Source: Desulfonatronovibrio hydrogenovorans DSM 9292 (GTDB taxonomy: Bacteria; Desulfobacterota; Desulfovibrionia; Desulfovibrionales; Desulfonatronovibrionaceae). Taken from it: DNA of 64,000 bases. Positions 46,159 through 54,747 of this stretch are shown in pieces. Below the pieces are notes generated by a model that searched no databases, was not told the DNA's origin, and saw nothing but the letters and a program-made list of their open reading frames with translations. The first letter of the stretch is position 1. Each line of letters opens with the position of its first letter. The stretch covers positions 1 to 64,000 of the forward strand of contig NZ_JMKT01000016.1 in NCBI RefSeq assembly GCF_000686525.1, in the 5' to 3' direction. Made by a program: the position numbers and the translations under genes.

Positions 46159-47115
46159 CTAACCGGATCTTCCGGAGTCAGTTCTTGTCAGCTCCTGGAC
46201 AAGCATGGTTCCGGCGGGAACACTTTGGGTCAGCCAGACATTCCCGCCGATCACCGACCCCTGACCAATGGTCACCCGGCCCAGTATAGTGGCTCCAGAA
46301 TAGATAATCACTTTGTCTTCCACAATCGGATGCCTGGGCATTCCCTTGACCAGCCTGCCGGACTCGTCCTTGGGAAAACTCTTAGCCCCCAGGGTCACTC
46401 CCTGATACAACCTGACATTATTACCGATGATGCAGGTCTCCCCGATAACCGTACCTGTCCCATGATCTATGAAGAAGTCTGACCCGATTTCCGCTCCCGG
46501 ATGAATATCAATACCTGTTTTGGAATGGGCCATCTCTGAAATAATCCTGGGTATGAGGTCTACTCCCAAGTGATAAAGCTCATGGGCAACCCGGTAATGA
46601 ATCAGGGCCAGGATGCTGGGATAGCAGAAAATGATTTCCCCCAGACTTTTAGCTGCCGGATCCCCTTCATAGGCCGCCTTCACGTCCCTGGCCAGAAAAG
46701 ACCTGATCCTGGGCAGAACAGAAATAAATTCGCCAGCCAGGTTCATGGCCATATCATCACAGTCTTCACATGAGTCCTGACCGTTCAGATGACACAAAAA
46801 ACAGTAGCCCCGCCGGATCTGGTCACCCAGCATCTTGTAGACCCGGTCAATCCCCGAACCAAGATAATAGGGCATGGCTGCCGGAGATATTTCAGAATTG
46901 CCAAAATATCCTGGAAACAAAACCGACTTGAGGACATCCATGATCTCGGACAGGGCCTGGATTGACGGCATGGGCTGGCCATGTTCTGGACTGTAATAAA
47001 CCTCTCGGTAAGAGTCAGGATTACCAAGTTCACTGATAACCTGATCCATGATTTGCTGTCTTTTGCTCTCCTGGACCATATTCTTTTTTCTCGAATCTAA
47101 AAATTTGTCAGGCAT
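46159..47115 (-). CDS. cysE: Serine O-acetyltransferase (EpsC/CysE type)
   Basis: The 318-residue protein makes O-acetylserine for cysteine synthesis. Its C-terminal part is a left-handed beta helix of hexapeptide repeats: GIDIHPGAEIGSDFFIDHGTG, VIGETCIIGNNVRLYQGVTLGAKSF, then RHPIVEDKVIIYSGATILG. The N-terminal half is longer than in E. coli CysE and has a CFLC...SCEDC cluster (about residues 105-120) that could bind metal or iron-sulfur. It ends the nifU-nifS-cysK-cysE operon. ATG 47079 is an alternative start. Confidence 0.92.
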   Translation of the reverse strand: MPDKFLDSRKKNMVQESKRQQIMDQVISELGNPDSYREVYYSPEHGQPMPSIQALSEIMDVLKSVLFPGYFGNSEISPAAMPYYLGSGIDRVYKMLGDQIRRGYCFLCHLNGQDSCEDCDDMAMNLAGEFISVLPRIRSFLARDVKAAYEGDPAAKSLGEIIFCYPSILALIHYRVAHELYHLGVDLIPRIISEMAHSKTGIDIHPGAEIGSDFFIDHGTGTVIGETCIIGNNVRLYQGVTLGAKSFPKDESGRLVKGMPRHPIVEDKVIIYSGATILGRVTIGQGSVIGGNVWLTQSVPAGTMLVQELTRTDSGRSG

Positions 47116-47168
47116 GCTTCACCATTCTTCTGGGGGTTGAGACTTTACAACAGAAAAAACCGCCTGGA

Positions 47169-48092
47169 TCAGCCTTTGAAAAGTTCAGTACTCAAATACC
47201 TTTCTCCTGTATCACAGACAATACATGTGACGAGCTTACCCTGGTTCTCTTTTTTCCTGGCCAGTTCCAGAGCACCATGAACAATGGCCCCGGAAGAAAT
47301 ACCGCACAGGATCCCCTCTTCCTGAATAAGCCTTTTGGCCATGGTCATGGCCTGTTCATTGGTCACCTGAATGACTTCATCAAGAATATCCGTATTGAGG
47401 ATTCCCGGAATGAATCCGGCCCCGATCCCCTGGATTGAGTGAGGACCAGGGCTTCCTCCGGACAGGACCGCAGAGCTTGCCGGTTCCACTGCCACTACCT
47501 TTAACCATGATTTTTTCTCCTTCAGAAAAGTGCCGGCTCCGGTAACTGTCCCTCCAGTGCCAACCCCGGCGACAAAAATATCCACCCGGCCATCGGTGTC
47601 TTCCCAGATTTCTGGACCGGTGGTATTGTAATGAACCTCAGGATTGGCCGGATTGTCAAACTGTGCCGGCATGAACCCATTGAGGGTATCAGCCAGAATC
47701 TCCCTGGCCCTGTCCACCGCTCCTTTCATCCCTTCAGCCGCAGGAGTCAGAACCAGCCTGGCCCCGAACCCTTTGAGCAGATCTCTTCTTTCCCTGCTCA
47801 TGCTTTCCGGCATAGTCAAAATAAGATCGTACCCCCGGACCGCACAGACAAAGGCCAGGGCTATTCCTGTATTGCCGCTGGTAGCTTCGATGATCACGCT
47901 GTCCGGTTTCAACAATCCTTCTTTTTCAGCAGCCACAATCATATTTAGTCCGATGCGGTCCTTGACTGAAAAACACGGGTTAAAGGCCTCCAGCTTGACT
48001 GCCACTCCAGCCCGGCATCCATTGGACACCCTGTTCAGATATACCAGCGGAGTCCGACCCACCAGTTCACACATATTTTTGTAAATCTTCAT
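47169..48092 (-). CDS. cysK: Cysteine synthase A
   Basis: From ATG 48092 (GGGGAG upstream) the protein has 307 residues. PLP lysine is in FNPCFSVKDRIG; the phosphate loop is ATSGNTGIALA and GVGTGGTVTGAG is near the substrate gate. It combines O-acetylserine from CysE with sulfide to give cysteine, the sulfur donor for NifS next door. Confidence 0.94.
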   Translation of the reverse strand: MKIYKNMCELVGRTPLVYLNRVSNGCRAGVAVKLEAFNPCFSVKDRIGLNMIVAAEKEGLLKPDSVIIEATSGNTGIALAFVCAVRGYDLILTMPESMSRERRDLLKGFGARLVLTPAAEGMKGAVDRAREILADTLNGFMPAQFDNPANPEVHYNTTGPEIWEDTDGRVDIFVAGVGTGGTVTGAGTFLKEKKSWLKVVAVEPASSAVLSGGSPGPHSIQGIGAGFIPGILNTDILDEVIQVTNEQAMTMAKRLIQEEGILCGISSGAIVHGALELARKKENQGKLVTCIVCDTGERYLSTELFKG

Positions 48093-48111
48093 CATCACTC
48101 CCCTGACTTGC

Positions 48112-49296
48112 TCATTTCTTGTTTGGAAGAACTGGCTCATTACCGGCTGAAAATGGAGACATATCTCTAAGTCTCTGAATTATCCTGGGCAGTCTGTCCA
48201 GGACCAGGTCGATTTCCTGGTCGGTTGTATACCTGCTTAAACTGAACCTGATGGAACCATGAACATGGGTGAAGGGCACTCCCATGGCCCTGAGAACATG
48301 GGACGGCTCCAGGCTCCCTGATGTACAGGCCGAACCTGAACTGGCGCAAATTCCATCCTGATCCAGCAGGAGCAGGATGGCTTCCCCTTCAACATAACTA
48401 AAGGAGATATTCAGGGTGTTGGGCAGGCGGTTGACGTTTTCACCATTGACCCTTGACCTTGGAACCGATTTGAGCAGTTCCTGCTCCAGCCTGTCCCTTA
48501 AATCGGCCATCTTTTTGTTCCCTGACTCCAAATGGGTCATGGCCAGTTCCATGGCCTTACCCAGGCCGATGATGCCGGTGGTGTTTTCAGTCCCGGCTCT
48601 GCGTCCCCTTTCCTGATGACCGCCCATGATATATGGTCTGAACGGGGACTTTTTCCGGACATACAGGGCCCCCACTCCTTTAGGACCATGGATCTTGTGA
48701 CCCGACAGAACAAGGTAGTCAACAGGCAAATCATTAAGAGACATGGATATCTTGCCCATGGCCTGGACAGCATCGGTGTGAAACAGAATTCCCCTGTCCC
48801 TGGCAGCGGCTGCCATTTCCGGGACGGGGAAAATTACTCCTGTCTCATTGTTGGCATACATTACTGAAACCAGGGCCGTTTCCGGTTGCAGGCTGTCAAT
48901 ATATTCATCCATGTCCAGTCTGCCTTCCTGATCCACTCCCAGGTAAGTGATCCGATATCCCTTACCTTCCAGGTACTTCATAGTACTAAGCACAGCCGGG
49001 TGTTCCACCCTGGTGGTGACAAGGTGCTTTTTATCCGGCTGAGCCTGGACTGCAGAAAAAATGGCAGCGTTGTCGGCTTCTGTTCCCCCGGAAGTAAAGA
49101 CTACTTCTTCAGGCAGACACCCCAGCCCTGCTCCAACCCTTTCTCTGGCCAGGGCTATTTTCTGCTGAACATATCCTCCGAAACTGTGCATGCTGGAGGG
49201 GTTTCCGTAATATTCGCCGAAAAAAGGCTGCATCTCCTGGATCACTTCCGGAGCAGTTCTGGTGGTGGCATTATTGTCCAGATAGATTGTCTTCAT
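48112..49296 (-). CDS. nifS: Cysteine desulfurase NifS
   Basis: The 394-residue PLP enzyme removes sulfur from cysteine for iron-sulfur cluster assembly. The PLP lysine is in VLSGHKIHGPKG and the sulfur-carrying Cys in CASSGSACTSGSLEPSHVLRAMG. It overlaps nifU by 4 bp (ATGA). Nif-type rather than Isc-type machinery is common in anaerobes without nitrogen fixation. Confidence 0.94.
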   Translation of the reverse strand: MKTIYLDNNATTRTAPEVIQEMQPFFGEYYGNPSSMHSFGGYVQQKIALARERVGAGLGCLPEEVVFTSGGTEADNAAIFSAVQAQPDKKHLVTTRVEHPAVLSTMKYLEGKGYRITYLGVDQEGRLDMDEYIDSLQPETALVSVMYANNETGVIFPVPEMAAAARDRGILFHTDAVQAMGKISMSLNDLPVDYLVLSGHKIHGPKGVGALYVRKKSPFRPYIMGGHQERGRRAGTENTTGIIGLGKAMELAMTHLESGNKKMADLRDRLEQELLKSVPRSRVNGENVNRLPNTLNISFSYVEGEAILLLLDQDGICASSGSACTSGSLEPSHVLRAMGVPFTHVHGSIRFSLSRYTTDQEIDLVLDRLPRIIQRLRDMSPFSAGNEPVLPNKK

Positions 49297-50138
49297 GAGT
49301 CCACCTCCTCCACCGAGATCCCTTCATCCACCCGGTCCTTAAGCTTCTTCTCCACAAAATCCTTGAGAGTAACCTGACTGGAAGGACACCCGGAACAAGC
49401 CCCCCTGAGGGCCACCAGCACTTTGGTCTTGTCGATATCAATCAGGTCTATGTCTCCTCCATCCTTTTTCAGGCTGGGCCTGATTTCTTCGTCAATGACT
49501 TTAGTGACCAGCTGCATTCTCTGCAGGTTGGTCAGGGGTTTCTTTAGTGCAGACGGTTTTTCCGGAACAGGCTTTTGACCTTTAAGCTCGTCCAGAATCC
49601 TTTCTATTTCAGGCAGGCAATCAGTGCAGCCCCCTCCGGCCTTGGTAAAATGGGTCACATCATCAGCGCTGTCCAGCCTGTTTTCCAGGATAGCCTTTCG
49701 GATCTGCTCTTCAGTCACTCCAAAACATTCGCAGACCACTTCACCTTCCAGGTCCTGAACAACTGGAGGCAGGCCTTGGAGATTTCTCAAAGCCGCCTCC
49801 AGGGCCTGCTGGCCCATGACTGAACAGTGCATCTTCTCCTTGGGCAGACCTCCCAGCTCCCTGGCAATATCTCGGTTGGTTATTTTTGAGGCCTCTTCAA
49901 CGGTTTTGCCCTTGAGCATTTCAGTCAGTACAGAACTGGAAGCTATGGCGCTTGCACAGCCAAAGGTCTTGAACCTGGCATCCTTGATCCGGCCGGAATC
50001 ATCCAGTTTAATGAACAGTTTCAGGGCATCTCCGCAGGCCAGGGAGCCTACCTCGCCCACGGCATCGGCATCATCAATGGAGCCTGCATTTCTGGGATTG
50101 ATGAAATGCTCCTTGACCTTGTCGGTATATTCCCACAT
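49293..50138 (-). CDS. nifU: Fe-S assembly scaffold NifU, three-domain
   Basis: The 281-residue protein has an IscU-like N-terminal scaffold (Cys in SLACGDAL, FGCASA and MHCSVMG), a central BFD-like [2Fe-2S] domain (CECFGVTEEQIR...CTDCLPEI) and a C-terminal NFU domain (RGACSGCPSSQVTLK). AAAGGAGG lies 5 nt before the start. It is first in the operon; no IscR-type operator was recognised upstream. Confidence 0.94.
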   Translation of the reverse strand: MWEYTDKVKEHFINPRNAGSIDDADAVGEVGSLACGDALKLFIKLDDSGRIKDARFKTFGCASAIASSSVLTEMLKGKTVEEASKITNRDIARELGGLPKEKMHCSVMGQQALEAALRNLQGLPPVVQDLEGEVVCECFGVTEEQIRKAILENRLDSADDVTHFTKAGGGCTDCLPEIERILDELKGQKPVPEKPSALKKPLTNLQRMQLVTKVIDEEIRPSLKKDGGDIDLIDIDKTKVLVALRGACSGCPSSQVTLKDFVEKKLKDRVDEGISVEEVDS

Positions 50139-50417
50139 ATGACCCTCCTTTAAAAATCAGACTATTGGTTGTAACATTGGGTTTACCCCTGCTCAATTCG
50201 TCCTTCCTATTTTGTCTAATACTAAGAAATTTAGCTTTATTCCAAAATGCTGGTCAATAAAAATTTGAGATTTTTTCCATTGGTTGCAAAACAAAACTCT
50301 TGGTATCAATTTAATCCTTGACAGTTTCATACAACTGCAATTAATTATTCCGCTGTTCATTTTTTTTCAACAACCCTTAACATGGAGTAAAACAGAAAAT
50401 GGAAGAAGGCAGTAGTT

Positions 50418-50580
50418 GGCGCTTACTTAGCGCCATTCAACCAAACCGGCTGAATAAAGCCAAGCACCGCCTTGTCGTGAAGAGGCGATCAGGACACCTG
50501 CCCTTCGGATAACACCTTCTGATCCGCAGATTCTCCTCCTCCGCCATTTCACCACCCGGCGGCTCATTTACGGAGGAGAA
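50418..50580 (+). promoter_or_regulatory. Structured leader of mgtE with sequestered ribosome site
   Basis: Four hairpins can be drawn upstream of mgtE. They are GGCGCT/AGCGCC (50418-50434), CGCCT/AGGCG (50468-50487), GATCAG/CTGATC (50487-50524) and a final one. In the last, TTCTCCTCC (50531-50539) is exactly complementary to GGAGGAGAA (50572-50580), the mgtE ribosome site, with an inner CCGCC/GGCGG helix (50541-50562). The layout suggests a translational riboswitch or other cis-regulator, perhaps for Mg2+. I do not recognise the M-box or another known class. The rest of 50139-50582 shows nothing certain. Confidence 0.6.
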
Positions 50581-50582
50581 CA

Positions 50583-51962
50583 ATGAAAAAGCCCTACATC
50601 TATTCCACCATTAGGAAATACCTTGAAAATGGCCAGGATGAGCTGCTCCTGGAATTCTGCAATTCCATCCATCCGGTTGATCTAGCCCATTCCCTTGAAT
50701 TAGCCCCAATCAACCAGGTAATCGAGGTCATGTCCAGGCTAGGTCCTGAGTACTCGTCCAGACTGCTGGCCGAAGTCAATCCTGGCTATCAGACAAACAT
50801 CCTGCTTAAACTATCTGATGACGTCTTAAGCAAAATCATCAATGAGATGCGCTCCGACGACCGGGTGGACATGATCCGCAACATCCCGGACGAGCGCAAA
50901 CAAAGGCTTTTGCAGTTGCTGGCCAGGGCTGAACGCCAGGATATTGTCAAGCTGGAATCATATAAGGAAGGAACCGCAGGAGCCTTGATGACCTCAGAAT
51001 ATGCGGCTCTGCCCAAAGATATCACAGCAGGCGAAGCCATTGACAAGCTCCGAGTGGAGGCTCCTGACAAGGAAACAATCTATTACGCCTACGTAATTGA
51101 CCAGCACCGAAGGCTCCTGGGAACGGTTTCCCTGCGTGAACTCATCCTGGCCAGGCCTGAGGTCAAAGTTGAAGAGCTGATGCACCCAGATCCGGTCAAA
51201 GTTACAGTTCAGGAAGATCAAGAAGAGGTGGCCAGAAAGATCAAGAAGTATGATCTGCTGGCCATTCCTGTGACTAATGGCAATGAGGCCCTGGTGGGCA
51301 TTGTGACATATGACGACATTCATGATGTCATTGACGATGAAGCCACTGAGGACTTTCACCGTTTCGGGGGTATGACCCACAAGCTGCCTGATCTCAATGT
51401 CAGCCTCAAAGACGCAGGCTTTATGACCATGATCCAGAAGCGGCTGCCCTGGCTGCTGGTTCTGGTATTCATGAACATCTTCTCCGGAGCTGGCATAGCC
51501 CACTTTGAGGACACCATTGAGGCTGTAGTGGCTCTGGTCTTTTTCCTGCCCCTGCTCATAGACAGCGGGGGTAATGCTGGATCCCAGTCTGCCACCCTCA
51601 TGGTCAGAGCACTGGCCATTGGCGACGTCAAGCTCAAGGACTGGTTCCGGCTGTTGAGCAAAGAAGTATCCGTGGCCATTGGAATCGGTCTGGCCATGGG
51701 ATTAGCCGTATCACTCATCGGCATCTTCAGGGCAGGACCTGAAGTAGCTGTTGTAGTGGCCATGACCATGGTCCTGACAGTTTTATTCGGCAGCCTGGTG
51801 GGCATGAGCCTGCCCTTTTTGCTGACCAGGTTCAAGATGGATCCAGCCACAGCCAGTGCCCCGCTTATTACCTCCATTGCAGACATCGGTGGCGTGCTCA
51901 TTTACTTCAGCATTGCCACCTGGTATCTGAGAGATATTATCGCGGCGACCGGAGCTGCTTAA
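50583..51962 (+). CDS. mgtE: Magnesium transporter MgtE
   Basis: The 459-residue protein has the MgtE layout: N-terminal superhelical domain (1-130, MRSDDRVDMIRNIPDERK), two CBS domains (135-255) that gate by binding Mg2+, a connecting helix (TEDFHRFGGM) and five membrane helices (285-455) with SGGNAGSQSATLMVRALAIGD, typical of the pore. It imports Mg2+ at the inner membrane. GGAGGAG lies 4 nt before the ATG. Confidence 0.93.
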   Translation: MKKPYIYSTIRKYLENGQDELLLEFCNSIHPVDLAHSLELAPINQVIEVMSRLGPEYSSRLLAEVNPGYQTNILLKLSDDVLSKIINEMRSDDRVDMIRNIPDERKQRLLQLLARAERQDIVKLESYKEGTAGALMTSEYAALPKDITAGEAIDKLRVEAPDKETIYYAYVIDQHRRLLGTVSLRELILARPEVKVEELMHPDPVKVTVQEDQEEVARKIKKYDLLAIPVTNGNEALVGIVTYDDIHDVIDDEATEDFHRFGGMTHKLPDLNVSLKDAGFMTMIQKRLPWLLVLVFMNIFSGAGIAHFEDTIEAVVALVFFLPLLIDSGGNAGSQSATLMVRALAIGDVKLKDWFRLLSKEVSVAIGIGLAMGLAVSLIGIFRAGPEVAVVVAMTMVLTVLFGSLVGMSLPFLLTRFKMDPATASAPLITSIADIGGVLIYFSIATWYLRDIIAATGAA

Positions 51963-52090
51963 TCATCTGCCAGATTCATGGTCCGAACTTTCCAATGGAC
52001 TGTGAAGGCTCCAACAAAGTGAGGAATCATCTGCTCTGACTGGATCAAGGCATCTCAACGTACAGCCGAGGATACTTAGTCAGCCCTCAA

Positions 52091-52145
52091 CAAAGGCTGC
52101 ATGGGGTTTAAATGCTTCTTTATCCCCCATGCAGCCTTTGTTTTT
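52091..52145 (+). terminator. Intrinsic terminator of mgtE
   Basis: A 16-bp perfect stem (CAAAGGCTGCATGGGG and complement) with an 18-nt loop is followed by a run of five T. Confidence 0.9.
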
Positions 52146-52238
52146 CCAAGAGAAAAAATTAATCCTTGAAAATAAACCGTCATAACCTTAGGTTGGAAAT
52201 ACTCATGAAAAAGAATCCCAATATCACAAGGAAACAGC

Positions 52239-53441
52239 ATGTATCTGACTGTAATGGCCCATCGACAGGAACTCTTTGACCTGACCCTTAGCTGGATGAA
52301 CGATGACTTTCATCCCCGGGACGGAGAACGGATAACCAAGATATTCGTCTATGAGAGTGCCATTTCAACCCTTGCCGCAGAACACATCTTCTCTTTTCTG
52401 GGCCGGGTATTCAGCGGACCCTTCAGCACTATGCAGGTGCAACAGAAATCTGCCCTAAGGGAACAAATCATTTCCCACCTTCCGGTCAGGACGCCACGCA
52501 CAGATGAGCTGGCCAAAAATTTTCAGGAAAACCCCAAGTACTACTTTCCATACCTGCCTGTTAATGCCCGGATCATCCTGGACAGGGACTCCCGCCTGGT
52601 GGCCATAGCAAGAATCAAGAGACTGTCCAGAGTTGCGGAAAAAGTGTCCTTCAGGCTGGTGGATGCCCTGTTTAAAGAAATTCAGGCCGAAGCCACCCGA
52701 CTGGCTGGACAAAGGGCAATGGATGCAGGGGTTCCCCTTAGTGGACTGATCAGCTCTCCAGAAGCAATGCAGGAAGATTTCGTGGCTGCCGAGGAAAACA
52801 TTGCCCGAAGATTCAGAGATAAAATGGTCAGAATTGATCCCCAGGCCATGATTGTTAATGACATAGTCGGATTCAAGATGGTTGCGGGACAGGAAACCAT
52901 CGAGAGGATTCCTGAATTGTTGGACTCTGAACAGGGAATTCAGGTTGTAGAGATTGAAAGACATGAAGGAGAATATAACGCTGTCAACCTCCTGATGAAC
53001 ATAGACCTGCCAGAACCAAAAGACCTGAAAGCCCGTCTCGAAGCTGCAGACTGGAACTTTACCCGAATGCGCGGACTAGACCCGGACAAGGTCCGCAGGC
53101 AGGCTCTGGAATATATTGATCAAGGCGAATCAACTGTTCAGGTGGAACTTATTCTGACAACTCCTGAAGAGCTGATGGAGGCTGAGTTTGGCCGCTCCAT
53201 CCATGAACTGAGGATTCTAAGGATGCGTCACAGGCAGGCGTACAGCGGCCCGCTGGGGCAAAATGCCGGCTATCTCATTGAATACCTGCTCACCCTTGCC
53301 TCATCACCCACTGTATTCATTCCTGAGCTGCCCATTAAAATGTATGGACGCTACCTTCCTGAAGAGATTTCTGCCCTGAAACACACCCTGTTCAACAGCA
53401 CCGTAGACAACGGACCTCTGGGAACCTTCAGTTTCCGTTAA
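52239..53441 (+). CDS. Uncharacterised protein with a divergent RelA/SpoT-like domain
   Basis: I do not recognise this 400-residue soluble protein as a named family. Its middle has features that align by eye with the alarmone synthetase fold: NDIVGFKMV (like DLxxxRI), EYNAVNLLM (like GYQSLH) and VELILTTPEELMEAEFG (like VEVQIRT-x-MHE-xAE-G). The last keeps the key Glu but lacks the following Gln and Arg. The upstream helical region (130-200) is charged. If real, it may be a catalytically altered or inactive nucleotidyltransferase. No HD hydrolase domain is present. It is monocistronic after the mgtE terminator. Confidence 0.6.
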   Translation: MYLTVMAHRQELFDLTLSWMNDDFHPRDGERITKIFVYESAISTLAAEHIFSFLGRVFSGPFSTMQVQQKSALREQIISHLPVRTPRTDELAKNFQENPKYYFPYLPVNARIILDRDSRLVAIARIKRLSRVAEKVSFRLVDALFKEIQAEATRLAGQRAMDAGVPLSGLISSPEAMQEDFVAAEENIARRFRDKMVRIDPQAMIVNDIVGFKMVAGQETIERIPELLDSEQGIQVVEIERHEGEYNAVNLLMNIDLPEPKDLKARLEAADWNFTRMRGLDPDKVRRQALEYIDQGESTVQVELILTTPEELMEAEFGRSIHELRILRMRHRQAYSGPLGQNAGYLIEYLLTLASSPTVFIPELPIKMYGRYLPEEISALKHTLFNSTVDNGPLGTFSFR

Positions 53442-53569
53442 GCCATTCTGCCTGGGATGAGTCAGGAGTCGTTCCCCTGAATGACCCATTTCCTGTTAAT
53501 AAAACTAGCTAGGTAAATAAAGCAGCCCATCTTCAAGAGACTCTACTAGCTGTATCAAGGAGCAAAATC

Positions 53570-54691
53570 ATGGCAGCAAAGACTGTAAAAACGCTGCTTG
53601 GAAACGCAGGCGTCCTAGTCAACGGCCCCAATCCCTGGGATATCCAGGTTCATGATGAACGCTGGTACAAACGTGTCTACAACCAAAGAAACCTTGGACT
53701 GGGAAAATCTTACATGGACGGTTGGTGGGATTGTAAAAGACTGGATGTTATGTTTTTCAAGTTGCTGCAGGCAGGTTTGCACCACAATACTCCAAAAAGG
53801 CTCAGATATCTGCTCAAGCTTCTGCCAGGCATGCTATTCAACCTGCAAACAATTATGCGCAGCAGGATCATAGCTGAGAAACACTATGACTTGGGAAACG
53901 ACCTGTTTTTTTCCTTTCTGGACCCCTATCTTCAATACAGTTGTGCTTTTTTTCAAGACACGCAAGACCTGAACGAAGCCCAGCATAATAAACTTCAGTT
54001 AATCTCCAGCAAGCTCAACCTCCAGCAAAAAGACCATTTGCTGGACATAGGCTGCGGCTGGGGGGGACTTCTCAAGCACATAACTGAACGTCATGCCTGC
54101 CAGGGAACAGGAGTCAATATCTCCAGTCGCCAACTGAACCATGCCCGAAAATTCTGCAAAGAGCTGCCCGTAAAGTTCAAAGATCAGGACTATCGTTTCA
54201 TAACAGGCCAGTATGAAAAGATTGTTTCCGTTGGCATGTTTGAGCATGTAGGTCACAAGAATTACCGGACTTTTATGAAGGTTGTCCATGACTGCCTGAA
54301 AAAAGAAGGAATATTCCTTCTTCATACCATAGGAGCCAACAGATCCAAACGAAGCTGTGATCCTTGGATCACCAAGTATATTTTTCCCAACGGCATGTTG
54401 CCTTCAATAATGCAGATATCCAAATCCATAGAAGGACTGTTCATAATTGAAGATGTTCACAATCTGGGTCCGAATTACGACAAGACCCTCATGGCCTGGA
54501 ACAACAACTTCCAGCAGACATGGCCCGACTTGAGCAAGAATAATCCAAAGTACGATAAGCGATTCAAAAGAATGTGGGAGTACTACCTGCTTTCTTGCGC
54601 AGGAGCCTTCAGGGCAAGGGATATCCAGGTCTGGCAACTAGTCATGACCCACGATCATCCTGGAAGAAAACAGCCAGAATGCAGATTTTAA
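53570..54691 (+). CDS. cfa: Cyclopropane-fatty-acyl-phospholipid synthase
   Basis: The 373-residue SAM-dependent methyltransferase modifies unsaturated acyl chains of membrane lipids. Seen are the N-terminal substrate domain (LGLGKSYMDGWWDCKRLD), AEKHYDLGNDLFFSFLDPYLQYSCAFF, SAM loop LDIGCGWGGLL and SVGMFEHVGHKNYRTFM, all Cfa-specific. Length matches the family. AAGGAG precedes the start. Confidence 0.94.
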   Translation: MAAKTVKTLLGNAGVLVNGPNPWDIQVHDERWYKRVYNQRNLGLGKSYMDGWWDCKRLDVMFFKLLQAGLHHNTPKRLRYLLKLLPGMLFNLQTIMRSRIIAEKHYDLGNDLFFSFLDPYLQYSCAFFQDTQDLNEAQHNKLQLISSKLNLQQKDHLLDIGCGWGGLLKHITERHACQGTGVNISSRQLNHARKFCKELPVKFKDQDYRFITGQYEKIVSVGMFEHVGHKNYRTFMKVVHDCLKKEGIFLLHTIGANRSKRSCDPWITKYIFPNGMLPSIMQISKSIEGLFIIEDVHNLGPNYDKTLMAWNNNFQQTWPDLSKNNPKYDKRFKRMWEYYLLSCAGAFRARDIQVWQLVMTHDHPGRKQPECRF

Positions 54692-54747
54692 GATGTCTTC
54701 ATCCGGCAGTGAAAACTAAGAAAAAGTCCTCAAACAAAAGTCGGCAG

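Noticed and set aside
50400-50582. Known M-box (ykoK) riboswitch
   Set aside because: The conserved M-box core sequences and arrangement could not be found, so it is reported only as an unclassified structured leader.
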